From positions 1,364,001 to 1,428,000 of the forward strand of contig NZ_LT632322.1 of NCBI RefSeq assembly GCF_900119705.1: a stretch of 64,000 bases of DNA, written 5' to 3'. A model generated the notes under the pieces. That model had not been told where the DNA came from. It was given only the letters and a program-made list of their open reading frames with translations, and made no database searches. Made by a program: the position numbers and the translations under genes. The first letter of the stretch is position 1; every line of letters starts with the position of its first letter. This stretch comes from Murdochiella vaginalis. GTDB taxonomy: Bacteria > Bacillota > Clostridia > Tissierellales > Peptoniphilaceae. Positions 52,014 through 62,038 of this stretch are shown here, piece after piece.

Positions 52014-52410
52014 TTAACCCACCATCACCAAGGGCATAAATGATGGTAGTGGTAACGCGTTTTCGCTAAATCCCCACCATCACCAAGGGCATAAATGATG
52101 GTGGTAGTAAGGCGTTTTTGCTAAATCCCCACCATCACCAGGGGCATAAATGATGGTGGGGGTAACGCGTTTTCGCTAAATCCCCACCATCACCAAGGGC
52201 ATAAATGATGGTGGTGGTAATGCGTTTTCGCTAAATCCCCACCATCACCGAGGGCATAAACGATGGTGGTGGTAACGCGTTTTCGCTGAATCCCCACCAT
52301 CACCGAGGGCATAAACGATGGTGGTGGTAACGCGTTTTCGCTAAATCCCCACCATCACCAAGGGCATAAACGATGGTGGGGGTAATGCGTTTCCGTTAAA
52401 CCCCCACCAC
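52014..52410. repeat. 55-bp tandem hairpin array (array 4)
   Basis: Seven units starting at 52021, 52076, 52131, 52186, 52241, 52296 and 52351, then a degenerate partial. Each contains CCACCATCA-CCAAGGGCATAAA-TGATGGTGG (9-bp or longer stem) followed by a linker ending in GCGTTTTCGCTAAAT. Units differ at a few positions. It lies between the lipoprotein promoter side and the ABC/GntR operon terminator. No relation in sequence to islands 1-3. Confidence 0.9.
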
Positions 52411-52499
52411 CTTCCGCGCAATAACGGTTTATATTCTTAAGCCTTACGCTCCCTTGAAAAAACTTTTCGTAAGCGGTCCTTAGATGATTAGCATTCCTC

Positions 52500-52547
52500 A
52501 AAAAAATTGCTTTATTGCTGACTGTTAGCCCTTCAGCAATAAAGCAA
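52500..52547 (-). terminator. Terminator of the GntR-ABC operon
   Basis: Stem TTGCTTTATTGCTGA/TCAGCAATAAAGCAA (15 bp, 11-nt loop) followed on the minus strand by seven T, 52 bp after the permease gene. Confidence 0.88.
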
Positions 52548-52599
52548 CATACCGGAGATTCTCTCTCGTTTTTGTCTCACATCATTTACAAATGTACAT

Positions 52600-53343
52600 C
52601 TACCGCTTACGCAGCTGTAAACGGTAAAGACCGACCCAGCTGAACATACTCAACACGGCAAAGATTCCGGTCTCGAAAAGAAGCAGATGACTTTTTTTCT
52701 CGGCCAGCCACGGTATGAGACGGCGAAAAACGTCAATAATATAGCTCACCAACGCATTCTCCGAACCGGTTCCTCCTAGGATGGTTAGGACGGATTGGAC
52801 GAGCAACGTAAGAACAATATAAACGAGGATCCAAAACAAGGCGATTTGCAGGGGTTTCATGCGATAGTGTAAAAGGCCTAACAGCATCGTTACCGTCGCC
52901 ATAAGGAAATAGAGCATCAAAAGGACCGAACCCATTCCCCATTTCACGCCATTTTGATAGAGAGAAAACACCATAATGTCTTTCGTGGTTCCCCCAAAAG
53001 CGTTCAATGCGATCGTGAACACAGGAACCAGAATCAGCATCAAAACAAATGCGCCAAAGGCAAATGCGATATATCCCAGATAGACACCCCACGCTCTTGC
53101 CGAAGCGGAAAGGCTGTTCTGAAAGGTGAAGTCCATTTTTCGATTAAATGTAAACTGACCTACCCCAAAAAACATCAGCAAAATCGACATGTCCAGTCCG
53201 GAAACACTGGGTTGAACGTTGTTGTTGAAAAAGCCGGCGAGTAGGGAAAGAAAAATCCCTATGCCGAACAGACCCAGCACCACATAAAGCAGTGTCTTGC
53301 AATTTTCCCAAACAATATATTTTCCTGTCGCCTGCAATCTCAT
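52600..53343 (-). CDS. ABC transporter permease (ABC-2-like), GntR-linked
   Basis: 247 residues with six hydrophobic segments (LLYVVLGLFGIGIFLSLLAG, LLMFFGVGQFTF and later helices). ATG 53343 with GAGGGGG upstream. It follows the ATPase gene by 15 bp. Together with the YtrA-type regulator and ATPase it forms a YtrABC-like unit, in relatives linked to cell-envelope stress; the function here is inferred. Confidence 0.8.
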   Translation of the reverse strand: MRLQATGKYIVWENCKTLLYVVLGLFGIGIFLSLLAGFFNNNVQPSVSGLDMSILLMFFGVGQFTFNRKMDFTFQNSLSASARAWGVYLGYIAFAFGAFVLMLILVPVFTIALNAFGGTTKDIMVFSLYQNGVKWGMGSVLLMLYFLMATVTMLLGLLHYRMKPLQIALFWILVYIVLTLLVQSVLTILGGTGSENALVSYIIDVFRRLIPWLAEKKSHLLLFETGIFAVLSMFSWVGLYRLQLRKR

Positions 53344-53358
53344 GCTATTCACCCCCTC

Positions 53359-54291
53359 TTATCGCTTTTCATCTTGGTTGATCCGACCCAAAAAGGATCG
53401 CTTTTGGCTTGTATTCTTCGCTGCGGCATCCGGATGCTCTTTCGTTAAGGCGATAAAGAGACGCTGCAAATCCACGTTTTGCACTGGAATTCCGAAAGAA
53501 GCCGTGCTAATCGCCTCCCACGCATCGCTTTCCACCACCCACTGAGCCATCGCGCCCACTTCTTGCTTTTGAATGACCGTCATCTCCGGATGAGCCTGCA
53601 CAAGGTTATGTACTTGCTCGATGGATCCCGAAAGCAGGCGGTACTTCTCCATCAGGGCTTCCAATTCTTCCTGGATGAGAATCCGGCCCTTCTGGATAAA
53701 AATGACCTCCTGTAAAAGCGGCTCCAATTCCGAAATCAGATGCGACGAGAGCACGATGCAGCTCTGTGTCTCGGCAAACACGGACAACACATTTTCATAA
53801 AACATTTCGCGGTTGACGGCATCATGTCCTAACGTGGGCTCATCTAAGAAGAGATAGTCCGCTCCGCTGCGCAACGCCACCACGGACTTAAAAAGAGAAC
53901 TATTCCCGGTAGAAAGTTTATCGAAGCGACTATCCGGGGAAAGACCGAAGCGATCCAGATCCGCTAATGCCTCGTTCAGGGCAAAATCGGGATAAAAAGT
54001 GGCCGTAATCTTTAGAATGTCCTTCAATTTTTTTGCCGGGAAGAGATTGTCCGGCCCCACCATGTAGATTTTTCGCAACGCTTGATCATTGCCCGGATTC
54101 TCGCCCTCAATCGTAAAGGCCCCCTCTGTCTGGCGCATACGCCCATTCAAAATATTTAACAGCGTGGATTTCCCCGCTCCGTTTCGGCCCAAAAGACCGT
54201 AGATTTTTCCTTTTTCCAGATGTACATTGACGTGATCCAGCGCCATCAGCTTTCCAAAACGCTTGGATACGCCGCTTATTTCTAAACTCAT
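53359..54291 (-). CDS. ABC transporter ATPase, GntR-linked
   Basis: 310 residues from ATG 54291 (AGGAGG upstream). Walker A GRNGAGKSTLL, Walker B YLFLDEPTLGHD, and a diverged signature LSTGNSSLFKS in place of LSGGQ. The ~80-residue C-terminal part after the NBD is typical of ABC-2 ATPases. Partner of the permease downstream. Confidence 0.9.
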   Translation of the reverse strand: MSLEISGVSKRFGKLMALDHVNVHLEKGKIYGLLGRNGAGKSTLLNILNGRMRQTEGAFTIEGENPGNDQALRKIYMVGPDNLFPAKKLKDILKITATFYPDFALNEALADLDRFGLSPDSRFDKLSTGNSSLFKSVVALRSGADYLFLDEPTLGHDAVNREMFYENVLSVFAETQSCIVLSSHLISELEPLLQEVIFIQKGRILIQEELEALMEKYRLLSGSIEQVHNLVQAHPEMTVIQKQEVGAMAQWVVESDAWEAISTASFGIPVQNVDLQRLFIALTKEHPDAAAKNTSQKRSFLGRINQDEKR

Positions 54292-54314
54292 CGTCGTATT
54301 CCTCCTATCTGTCA

Positions 54315-54680
54315 TTACTCGTTGTCGTCACGCAACCAGCTAATCACCTCTTCGGTGGAGATGTCGAGCCGCTTTGCTTCCTTTTGCAAGGGGCAAACAA
54401 AATGGTCACGAAATTCATCCATTCGCTTTTGGCGAATCCGATCCACGCCGCCCTCAGCAACAAACACGCCTAATCCTCTTTTTTTATAAAGAATGCCTTC
54501 CTCAACCAGAAGATTCACTCCCTTTAATGCGGTCGCCGGATTGATGCGATACCCGACGCTCAATTCCGTCGTGGACGGAATTTGATCGCCTTCCTTATAT
54601 GCTCCGGTCAAGATGGCATTTTCCAATCCCTCACTGATTTGTTGAAACAGGGGAACCCCATTGGCTTCGTCCAGGTGCAT
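54315..54680 (-). CDS. GntR-family (YtrA-type) regulator
   Basis: 121 residues from ATG 54680 (AAAGGAGG upstream). Winged HTH: PLFQQISEGLENAILTGAYKEGDQIPSTTELSVGYRINPATALKGVNLLVEEGILYKKRGLGVFV, then a short helical tail, as in the YtrA subfamily that lacks a large effector domain. It is the first gene of the operon and probably represses itself through the palindrome upstream. Confidence 0.92.
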   Translation of the reverse strand: MHLDEANGVPLFQQISEGLENAILTGAYKEGDQIPSTTELSVGYRINPATALKGVNLLVEEGILYKKRGLGVFVAEGGVDRIRQKRMDEFRDHFVCPLQKEAKRLDISTEEVISWLRDDNE

Positions 54681-54747
54681 CGATTCCTCCTTTCTTTGAT
54701 CCATGTGACGTCGACCTTGTCGATTTTCGACTTGTTGATTAGTTTAT

Positions 54748-54809
54748 TAGTTAGTTACTTGAGTAACTAACTATGTGTATACTATACTGCCCTCTTTCGA
54801 GGTTGTCAA
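54748..54809 (-). promoter_or_regulatory. Promoter and GntR operator
   Basis: TTGACA (54804-54809), 17 bp and TATAGT (54781-54786) on the minus strand. Directly downstream (54748-54773) lies a perfect 12+2+12 palindrome with arms TAGTTAGTTACT and AGTAACTAACTA, placed over the expected start of transcription. Repression by the adjacent YtrA-type regulator is the natural reading. Confidence 0.8.
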
Positions 54810-54887
54810 GAACGAAATGCTTTTTTCTTCGGCAATCGGAGTGAACGCAGCACACCATTCGCATGCATGCGGTTTAAATACAACAAA

Positions 54888-54924
54888 GCCGGAAGACGTC
54901 GGCATTCCGCCGACGCCTTCCGGC
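54888..54924 (-). terminator. Terminator of the 557-residue surface protein gene
   Basis: GCCGGAAGACGTCGGC-ATTCC-GCCGACGCCTTCCGGC, 16-bp stem with one mismatch, followed on the minus strand by TTTGTTG, 71 bp after the gene. Confidence 0.8.
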
Positions 54925-54994
54925 GCGGAGAGCAGGGCAATTAATTCATGCCCTTCTTTTTGTTCGCACAGTCCTCGCTGCGCGTGTTATTTCG

Positions 54995-56668
54995 TTACTT
55001 GTCGTTGCGCTTATTCTTCTTCAGGACGAAAGCAGCCAGGCCTGTTGTGGAGAGAATCGCGCTGCCCGCATAGATCACTGCAGAAATGTCGCCCGTTTTC
55101 GGCGCGACCGGCTTTTTGTTCGGCTTCGGCGTTACCGGCATTTCCGATGACGGCTGCTCCGGTTCCACCGGCTTTACAGAGCTCGAGCTGGAGGAAGAGG
55201 ACGGCTCATCCGGCGTCGGAAGAGTGGGCTTCGGAATTCTTACGGTAAAGGTAATGTCATCTGTACCAACCGGTTTCGTAGAATCCAGACCCTCCGGTTT
55301 CTGAATGGCATCCCAAGAAAGGTTGAAATACAGTGGATTTGGTAACTGAACGACCGCTACGGATCGGGCGGCCGGAGCGGGCGTTAAAGTAGCTGTCGCT
55401 TCAATTCCACCGGTCATGGTACCCGTTACGGTGTAATTCTTACCTTTTCTTGCTTGGCTATTGAATACCACTCCGTCAACCGTAACTTGCAGTTCATCTT
55501 TCATCCCATTCACAGCATCCTTGAGATCCGCAAATGTCTTGACCTCTTTTTTTACTACCATTGTGATGGTAATAGTCTTTGTTGCCGGGTCGACGCTTTG
55601 GGCTTTAATCTCATATTTTTCGTTATCTCCCGAGAGCGTAACTGTCGGATTGGTCGCCGGATCAAATTCCATCTCCGCCGGCAAAGCCAGTGTAGTCTTA
55701 AATTCGCCCTTGTAACCAGACAATGCGATCATGGTATCCGGGATTTGGTTTCCGGGATTGAACAGTCCTTCAATTTTAGCGAGCTGAGCCTTGACGGGAG
55801 AAACATCCAACGTGCCTGTAAAGGCAACTTTATCGTCTTTTTTGACGCGGTACACGCTCTTATTCTGCGTCTCGTCGCCTACCTTGATGTCGCCAAGCAA
55901 GTTGATGTGTTCGACGTATTTTGTATATTTAACCGCAGCGGAAATATCTTGTTGATTCATGTAGGCTTTATCCGCAATTTGCACGCCGTTCCATTTGAAG
56001 GCAAATGGTTTTGTGTGACCGAATAATATGGCCGTCGCTTGCATATCGCCTTCTACCGTACCGGTAGCAACGTACGGCGTATGCGGATGGGCTCCTTGAG
56101 CGAACTTTACATGGCTAACAGAGAACGTAAATGTATCATCAACCGTTTCGGTGATCGCCTTCTTCAATTTGAGATACGTATCGTAACCAGTCGGATTGGT
56201 CAGTAAAAACTTGATGGTCGCAGTGTTGCTCGCTTTATCAATTTCCGAGGTCGACGTAAACACGCCATTTGCGCCCGTAAAGGCGCCTTCCGATTGAGCT
56301 GTAAACTCCAACCCTTCCGGCAACTTCAACGTAGCGGTAAAGGTGCTCTGAACAGTCTTCGGATCCAGCATAATTTTATCAACTGATACAAATTTTCCAT
56401 AAGTATCTTCGATATCCTGCATCTGTTTCTTAATCTTCGATACATCCAGCGTACCGGTAAACGTCATCTCATCTTGATACTTCTTCTCAAGCACTTGCTT
56501 TCCGGTATCTCCGTCAACAAGCAGATCCGCATCCAGCGACTTCGTGGTCGCTTCTTCCGCACGAGCAACCGGGACGGACGGCATCACCATCGCCAAAATC
56601 ATGGCGAATGCGGCGAAGAAGGCCAGTCCCCGTTTCCAAAGCGGATGGGTTTTAATTACGGACTTCAT
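54995..56668 (-). CDS. Sortase-anchored surface protein with two repeated domains
   Basis: 557 residues. Signal peptide (about 1-38, ending PVARAEE). Two homologous domains start with EMTFTGTLDVSKIKKQM (about 70) and KVAFTGTLDVSPVKAQL (about 285), each followed by a LKLPEGLEF or LALPAEMEF motif. A P/S-rich stalk with a Ser run follows, then the sorting signal APKTG (522-526), a hydrophobic helix and the tail KKNKRNDK. The anchor deviates from LPxTG at the first position. Adhesion or matrix role is possible but not shown. Confidence 0.85.
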   Translation of the reverse strand: MKSVIKTHPLWKRGLAFFAAFAMILAMVMPSVPVARAEEATTKSLDADLLVDGDTGKQVLEKKYQDEMTFTGTLDVSKIKKQMQDIEDTYGKFVSVDKIMLDPKTVQSTFTATLKLPEGLEFTAQSEGAFTGANGVFTSTSEIDKASNTATIKFLLTNPTGYDTYLKLKKAITETVDDTFTFSVSHVKFAQGAHPHTPYVATGTVEGDMQATAILFGHTKPFAFKWNGVQIADKAYMNQQDISAAVKYTKYVEHINLLGDIKVGDETQNKSVYRVKKDDKVAFTGTLDVSPVKAQLAKIEGLFNPGNQIPDTMIALSGYKGEFKTTLALPAEMEFDPATNPTVTLSGDNEKYEIKAQSVDPATKTITITMVVKKEVKTFADLKDAVNGMKDELQVTVDGVVFNSQARKGKNYTVTGTMTGGIEATATLTPAPAARSVAVVQLPNPLYFNLSWDAIQKPEGLDSTKPVGTDDITFTVRIPKPTLPTPDEPSSSSSSSSVKPVEPEQPSSEMPVTPKPNKKPVAPKTGDISAVIYAGSAILSTTGLAAFVLKKNKRNDK

Positions 56669-56930
56669 ACTTTCCTCCTATTTGGTGTTTGCCCTTTCGA
56701 GCGGCAACAGTGCGGCCGAAGATGGGCGAGGGTTTCTGTTTCAACGAGACGCAGGCCGGACGAATGGAATCCGGTCTGCCGGTTGTTTTCATTTTACCAC
56801 GAAAAAAGCGTTGTGGCAGGATTCCGACAGAAAAGGCAGGACCACGCGAATTTTGTTCGCGTGGCCGCGGGAGCCCGTCGAAGAGTCCATCGATCTTCCC
56901 TCCTCAGCAAGCGCTCTGCCTTAGCCTATC

Positions 56931-59900
56931 TTAATGCTTTTTGTTCTCGACGTTTTTCCGCTTATTTTTCGGATCCGCGTACACCCAGCAAGCGCCCAGC
57001 ATGGATACTCCCAAAAGCGCGCTCCAGAACAGGAGACGATTGCCATCACCCGTCATGGGCTGCGGCTTCTCCGGTGATGCCGGTTTTGGCTGCGGTGCCG
57101 GCGTGGGCTTCGGCGTCGGGGCTGGGGTCGGAGTGGGGGTCGGGGTCGGAGTGGGCGTCGGAGTCGGAGTCGGTTCCGGATCGGGCGTAGGATGGTTGAT
57201 CTTCACCTGGTGGTAGGTGGTGTCGGAGTCAACCGTAATCGTTTTGCCGTTCGCCTCGGTCACGTGCGCACAGTTTGCAAAGGTGGTGTTTTTGGTGAAT
57301 TTCTTTTCAAGCTTCGTCGGTACCGTAAACGTAATGCTCTCGCTCTTATCAAGGGTCGCGATCGTCCAAGCAAGCTTCTGTCCGTCCACCGTCTGTGTGA
57401 CGTTCTGTTTCAATTTCATCGGATCTTTTTCCGTCGTGCTTTCCATCGTGATGTGTTCCGCATCAATGATAAGGCCGTCCGGTATGGCATCCTTTACGAC
57501 CACTCCCTTAAGATCCAGTTCTTGGCACGTATTCTTTACGGTAATGGTGTAGGTGATGGGTTCATCCTTCAAGTTTTTCACGCGCGCCGGCGCCTTCTCG
57601 GTGCCTGATTCCGGATTGGAAGTTTTCTCGAGTGCAATACCAATCTTATGCAAGGTGACCTTGCAGGCTGCGTAAAGGGAGTTTAGACCTATGCCTCCGT
57701 TCGGATTGGCATTCCTTAACATGACCGCCCTATTTTGTGTGGTGTTTTGCGAAACATTGGTCGCGTTCACCTGAAGTTCATTGACGGCGGTTTTGCCATC
57801 CAAGGTCGGATCGCTCGGTGCTTTCATTCTCACGTAGGCCACCAGTGCCTGGGATGGGCCAAGAACGAAATCCTTTCCATTTTCCGTTTTTCGCACGTCG
57901 ATGGCGATCGCTTTGATCTGACTCTTATCAAAGGTCGAATCGTCCGCCGGATACGCTTTCCAGATGTTCGAATCATCAACATTCATATTGCCATTCGACA
58001 TGACCTCTGCGGTTGTCGCATAATAGAGCTTCGGTTTAGCATAGTCATTGCTTCCCGAAGACAGCTTGTTTTCTATGATGGACAAATCGATGCCTGCAAA
58101 GGTGCCCTGCCATTCGGATTTCGGGGTTTCCGGCTTGATACTCTGATCAAGAATATCGTAGAAGACGATGTCGGAGCCATTGGTGTTCGAATCTTGATAA
58201 TAGGCCAATTTATACTCATAATTTGCGCCGGTATAAATATGGTTAAAGCCTTTTACATCTGTGGTTGCACCGAATTTTTCTCCCTTATCGAGGTTGCGCA
58301 CCAGTTGCTGCGCGCCGGAATGGGATACCGTAATCGGTTTAAAGCTCATCTTCCCATTCGTCAGGCCGAAATTATTGGTGCTTCCCGTTTGTTTATCGCG
58401 ATTCGCATCGGCCAGCTCTTCATAATACGAATAGCTTCTGGGGTTGCCCTGCTTAGTGAAGTCGATATCGTCGGGATCCCATTCGCCGGTTGATGTGTTG
58501 ACGAATGCCGCCGTATTAACCACGTCCGAGCCCCGGTCCTGAATATTCTCATACGTGTTGATGAGGGTATATTTCATGAACAGGGTGTATTGCGGGAGAT
58601 CGTAGGCACCATATTTGGTATTCGGATATGGCTTGTCTTTCTCCGGCAGATCCTTCAGCGTGACTTTTAGCATCGTCGCGCCGCTACCCTTGTAATTAGG
58701 AATTTGCTCCACATCATAGTATGACGAAGGGATGGAGACCGGACGCCGTTTTAATCCTTCGCCCGGTGTTTCTTCCGTCGGTTTGGTAGACAAATATTCT
58801 CGGCCGACCTTAAGCGTGGAGGGGTCGATTTTTGTTCCCGCCGGCAGCAAATTATAGAACACTCCCTGGTGCATAGCATAGCGTCCCACAAGATCCGGAT
58901 CGGTAACGTACGCTTTGTTGAGATCCATGCCATCTCCCAGCGCGCCCAAGGTGTTTTGGGCACGAACAAACACGTTCGTCCGCTGTTCGCGATGATCCGA
59001 ATCGTCTTCGATGTCCGATAACTTGATCGTTGAAACACTAACGGTCGATCTTCGGTTGATTTTCGACATGCTATGTGTGATATAGACAGTGTGCTCCTCG
59101 TCCGTGGAATCGGTAGATTTCGCAGGAATCGACGCGTCCATCGGATTGACAGCGTTGGCCAGGTTTTCCGTCAGCCAGAAGTCCGCAGGCGCGGTATAGA
59201 GAGTGGCTCGGTTCTGGCTTACACAGTTTTGTACAAAACTCTTGACCGAAGCGGTCGGCTGGAGATATTCCACGACTACCAGTTGAAGGCGCGTCGCAAA
59301 AAATTTGCTGTCGTGCAGAAAGCGCACGTCGACAACGTTGTCGGGAAGAGAGAGTGGATCGCCACCCAATTTTTGTTCCGGACTGCCATTCGTAAAGGAA
59401 GCTACATAGCTTGCTCCGCCGGTTTTTTGAATGTTCGCATATTGCGTATAGGTCGACTCGCCCGCTTTTCGAATGTAGACGCTCACCGGGCTGTACTGAT
59501 CATACTGCGTCGATTCCTGTGTATTTCTTTCCCACAAGCCAACTTTCAATTTCGTGGCATCATATTCCGATAAAAGAACCCGAACTGTTTTGTAACGGAC
59601 ATCCGCATCATCGGTAAGGGTATGCGGATCGGTAAGGCCGGAGAGATTTCCGGCAACGCCTCCATCGCGTTGAGAAAGAATCTTTTTACGCTCCGCGATA
59701 ACCATTCTTCGTGGGCTTGTTGTATAGGTTCCGGTTGTGGCATCCCATTGTGGGTTTTTCGCGCGGGTTTCGGCGGTGTGTACAAAGGAGCGTTCGCCCC
59801 ACATATTGCCTCCACTTTCCATGGGTGCCTCTTTGTCGGCTAAGATGGCTGTCTGGGCGCCGTAGGCATTTCCCGGAGAATTCTCGCTCTTGTTAGGGTC

Positions 59901-61625
59901 GCAGCGGCCGTCATAGTCTTTCCAGTAGCCGTACTGTCCCTTTTCCTGGACCAATACGTTCGCATCGCCATTAGCGGTCAGCGTAAAGTTATGCGCTGCG
60001 TTTCCGTCACGGGCAATCTGCGTGACTTGTACCGTATTGTGGACATTGATGCCGACTTTCGCCAAGTCCACACCTTTACTCCTCGCCTCTTTAATCAATT
60101 GGTTGGGATAGCGCATCAGCAAAAAGAAGCTCTTGTAGCCGGAGGTGTTCCGACCGGAGATATAATTAGAATATGGCCCGCCAAAGTCTAAATACTTTTG
60201 ACCAATGCCATCCTTAAAGTTATCGTCAATGCCTTCATATAACCTAAGCGTGTTCTTTGCTGCGCCATCGGACCAAATAACATGTTCCCAGTCCTTCGTG
60301 GGATCGTTCGTGTTCTTGTTGGCGATTCCGGAATAGGGTGGGCGGACCTCCCGTGCACTGGAAATGGCTTGAAAAGCGTCTCCCGATTGGCATCGCGCAC
60401 CGATGAGCTCACCTTTTTCATTATCCGGTGAGCCTATATTTTCAAAGGTGTAGGAAAAAGGCTGGGTGCTGGATTCAGTTCTGGTTCCAAAGCGCTCAAG
60501 ATCTGCCCGGTAGACGACGTAGAAATAGTCATCGGCATCCGGGGCCTTGGGCCCCCATGCTGTTTGCCAATTGAAGTAAACATCTTCATTTTTCGTGATC
60601 CCTTTGCTGTCTACGTCGGCACGAGTCAAAGTCAACGTGGGCTCTTTCGCTTCGGTATGTGCCTTGACGGTGAGCTTCTGGGTCTGCGTATACTCCGGGG
60701 TGCCGTCATGGTCGGAATCAACAGAAATGGTAACGTCAAAGGACTTTTCGTAGTTTCCATCCGTATTCACGCCTAAGAGCGTTGGAATGAAGTAATAGGA
60801 GAACAGCATGGTATCTGCTGTGGATCCGTTGATGGGCTTTGCGTTGGAGACGGTGATGGTTCCCGTCGGATTGGTCAAATCCCCCGCCCAAGAAAAGGAT
60901 GTGGCGTCACTGGTGGTGTCCTGTGGCACTTGCGTCTGCATCTGGTTCTTTTCGGCCAAAGCATCCGGCGTAGAGCCGTCCCAATACGTGCTGGTATCGC
61001 CTGCCCATGTTGTAAACAGGGCAGAAGGTAGGGTAACCTTGACGGAATCTTTTTGCAAAGCCTTAACATTTCCTGTATCAGTGAGGTTAAACGAGACCTC
61101 CACCGACGCCGCATAGGCTTTGTTGAACATATTATCAAAGCGCAATATGGTATTGTTCGCGTCTTCGTAATTGTATCCGTCGGAAGTTGCATTGACCGGA
61201 TTTGCCCAGCGCGCGGTGAACTTGTAATCCTGCTGCGAGCCCGGCGCTTTAGCGGGTGCCTTTACAGGCGCTGGCACGGGTGCTGTAGCGGGCGCGTTAG
61301 TTAATGCTTCAGACGGCGCTTTTGCGGTTCCGTTGTCTGACGCTTCCGCCGGTGTTGTGGCGGGTGCGAGCGGATCCGAAGTCGTCTTTGCATGGGACAA
61401 AACGTTGGAAGAGACATCTTCGGTCTCTGTTACGTCCGGTTGACTTAGGCCATCCGGTCTCGTTTCGCCCGGTTCCTCCAATGGCGTGGCCGTATCCGTC
61501 GTCTCAACGGCATACGTAGAAGCCTTGTCCTCCGCGAGAACAGGGCGACTATCCGTAATGACGGCGGTGACGAGCATTACGAGTGCGATAACCCCGGCCA
61601 ACACTCTATTGCGTACGTGTTTCAT
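56931..61625 (-). CDS. Large sortase-anchored adhesin-like protein
   Basis: 1,564 residues. Signal peptide (about 1-32, [17 protein letters not shown]), an Ala/Pro-rich low-complexity zone (about 80-135), a long beta-rich exposed region, and a DUF11-like domain near 1385-1500 ([21 protein letters not shown]). A (PT)n stalk leads to the anchor QPMTG (1522-1526), a hydrophobic helix and a basic tail. The (PT)n stretch is encoded by near-repetitive DNA (57110-57190) prone to slippage. Like its neighbour, the anchor has a non-Leu first residue. No sortase gene is in the window. Confidence 0.87.
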   Translation of the reverse strand: MKHVRNRVLAGVIALVMLVTAVITDSRPVLAEDKASTYAVETTDTATPLEEPGETRPDGLSQPDVTETEDVSSNVLSHAKTTSDPLAPATTPAEASDNGTAKAPSEALTNAPATAPVPAPVKAPAKAPGSQQDYKFTARWANPVNATSDGYNYEDANNTILRFDNMFNKAYAASVEVSFNLTDTGNVKALQKDSVKVTLPSALFTTWAGDTSTYWDGSTPDALAEKNQMQTQVPQDTTSDATSFSWAGDLTNPTGTITVSNAKPINGSTADTMLFSYYFIPTLLGVNTDGNYEKSFDVTISVDSDHDGTPEYTQTQKLTVKAHTEAKEPTLTLTRADVDSKGITKNEDVYFNWQTAWGPKAPDADDYFYVVYRADLERFGTRTESSTQPFSYTFENIGSPDNEKGELIGARCQSGDAFQAISSAREVRPPYSGIANKNTNDPTKDWEHVIWSDGAAKNTLRLYEGIDDNFKDGIGQKYLDFGGPYSNYISGRNTSGYKSFFLLMRYPNQLIKEARSKGVDLAKVGINVHNTVQVTQIARDGNAAHNFTLTANGDANVLVQEKGQYGYWKDYDGRCDPNKSENSPGNAYGAQTAILADKEAPMESGGNMWGERSFVHTAETRAKNPQWDATTGTYTTSPRRMVIAERKKILSQRDGGVAGNLSGLTDPHTLTDDADVRYKTVRVLLSEYDATKLKVGLWERNTQESTQYDQYSPVSVYIRKAGESTYTQYANIQKTGGASYVASFTNGSPEQKLGGDPLSLPDNVVDVRFLHDSKFFATRLQLVVVEYLQPTASVKSFVQNCVSQNRATLYTAPADFWLTENLANAVNPMDASIPAKSTDSTDEEHTVYITHSMSKINRRSTVSVSTIKLSDIEDDSDHREQRTNVFVRAQNTLGALGDGMDLNKAYVTDPDLVGRYAMHQGVFYNLLPAGTKIDPSTLKVGREYLSTKPTEETPGEGLKRRPVSIPSSYYDVEQIPNYKGSGATMLKVTLKDLPEKDKPYPNTKYGAYDLPQYTLFMKYTLINTYENIQDRGSDVVNTAAFVNTSTGEWDPDDIDFTKQGNPRSYSYYEELADANRDKQTGSTNNFGLTNGKMSFKPITVSHSGAQQLVRNLDKGEKFGATTDVKGFNHIYTGANYEYKLAYYQDSNTNGSDIVFYDILDQSIKPETPKSEWQGTFAGIDLSIIENKLSSGSNDYAKPKLYYATTAEVMSNGNMNVDDSNIWKAYPADDSTFDKSQIKAIAIDVRKTENGKDFVLGPSQALVAYVRMKAPSDPTLDGKTAVNELQVNATNVSQNTTQNRAVMLRNANPNGGIGLNSLYAACKVTLHKIGIALEKTSNPESGTEKAPARVKNLKDEPITYTITVKNTCQELDLKGVVVKDAIPDGLIIDAEHITMESTTEKDPMKLKQNVTQTVDGQKLAWTIATLDKSESITFTVPTKLEKKFTKNTTFANCAHVTEANGKTITVDSDTTYHQVKINHPTPDPEPTPTPTPTPTPTPTPTPAPTPKPTPAPQPKPASPEKPQPMTGDGNRLLFWSALLGVSMLGACWVYADPKNKRKNVENKKH

Positions 61626-61830
61626 GCTTTAGTCCTTTCTTTTTTTCTGCACGATATGGATTCCTGCCATGAAAAAAAGAGACTATCCATTGGCCATAAA
61701 TAGACGGTCAATGTGATGCCTCTGCGTAAAAATAGAATTTAAAAAAAAGGTGAACAAAAACCACAGACTGATCGTCTGTCTGTCTATCTGTCTGTCGATC
61801 TAAGAGAGTATCCACATGATCCCCCTTCGT
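61626..61830 (-). promoter_or_regulatory. Leader of the adhesin gene with a tetranucleotide tract
   Basis: The ~410-bp gap to tuf holds a TTGACG -35-like site near 61830, with GATACT/TACTCT downstream on the minus strand, then a tract of GTCT repeats (61774-61797, one ATCT interruption; flanked by GATCG/CGATC) in the leader. An A/T homopolymer of 8 or more lies at about 61740-61748. These could alter leader length or expression. Confidence 0.45.
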
Positions 61831-61957
61831 CAAGTGCAATAATCGTCTTTCTCTTATTGTAGACTATTTTCCTTGTATTTCCTATAGGAAAGACTTTATC
61901 TTTTGTAAAATCGTACGATTCGACTCTAGCTACGAAAACAGATGCGCGCCTTTCGCA

Positions 61958-61996
61958 CAAAAAAACAAGCCCGGAGCATTCGCCCCGAGCCTGTTT
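61958..61996 (-). terminator. tuf terminator
   Basis: Minus-strand stem AACAGGCTCGGGGC-GAAT-GCTCCGGGCTTGTT (imperfect) followed by seven T, about 45 bp after tuf. Confidence 0.82.
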
Positions 61997-62038
61997 CTTT
62001 ACGCAGCCGAAACCGCGTTTTTAGATTGTATTCTTCGC

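Noticed and set aside
54775-55248. 157-residue forward-strand frame
   Set aside because: It starts in the GntR promoter and runs antisense to the 3' end of the surface protein gene.
56474-57190. Forward-strand frame over the two surface protein genes
   Set aside because: Crosses the 3' and 5' ends of real genes and has no family features or ribosome site.
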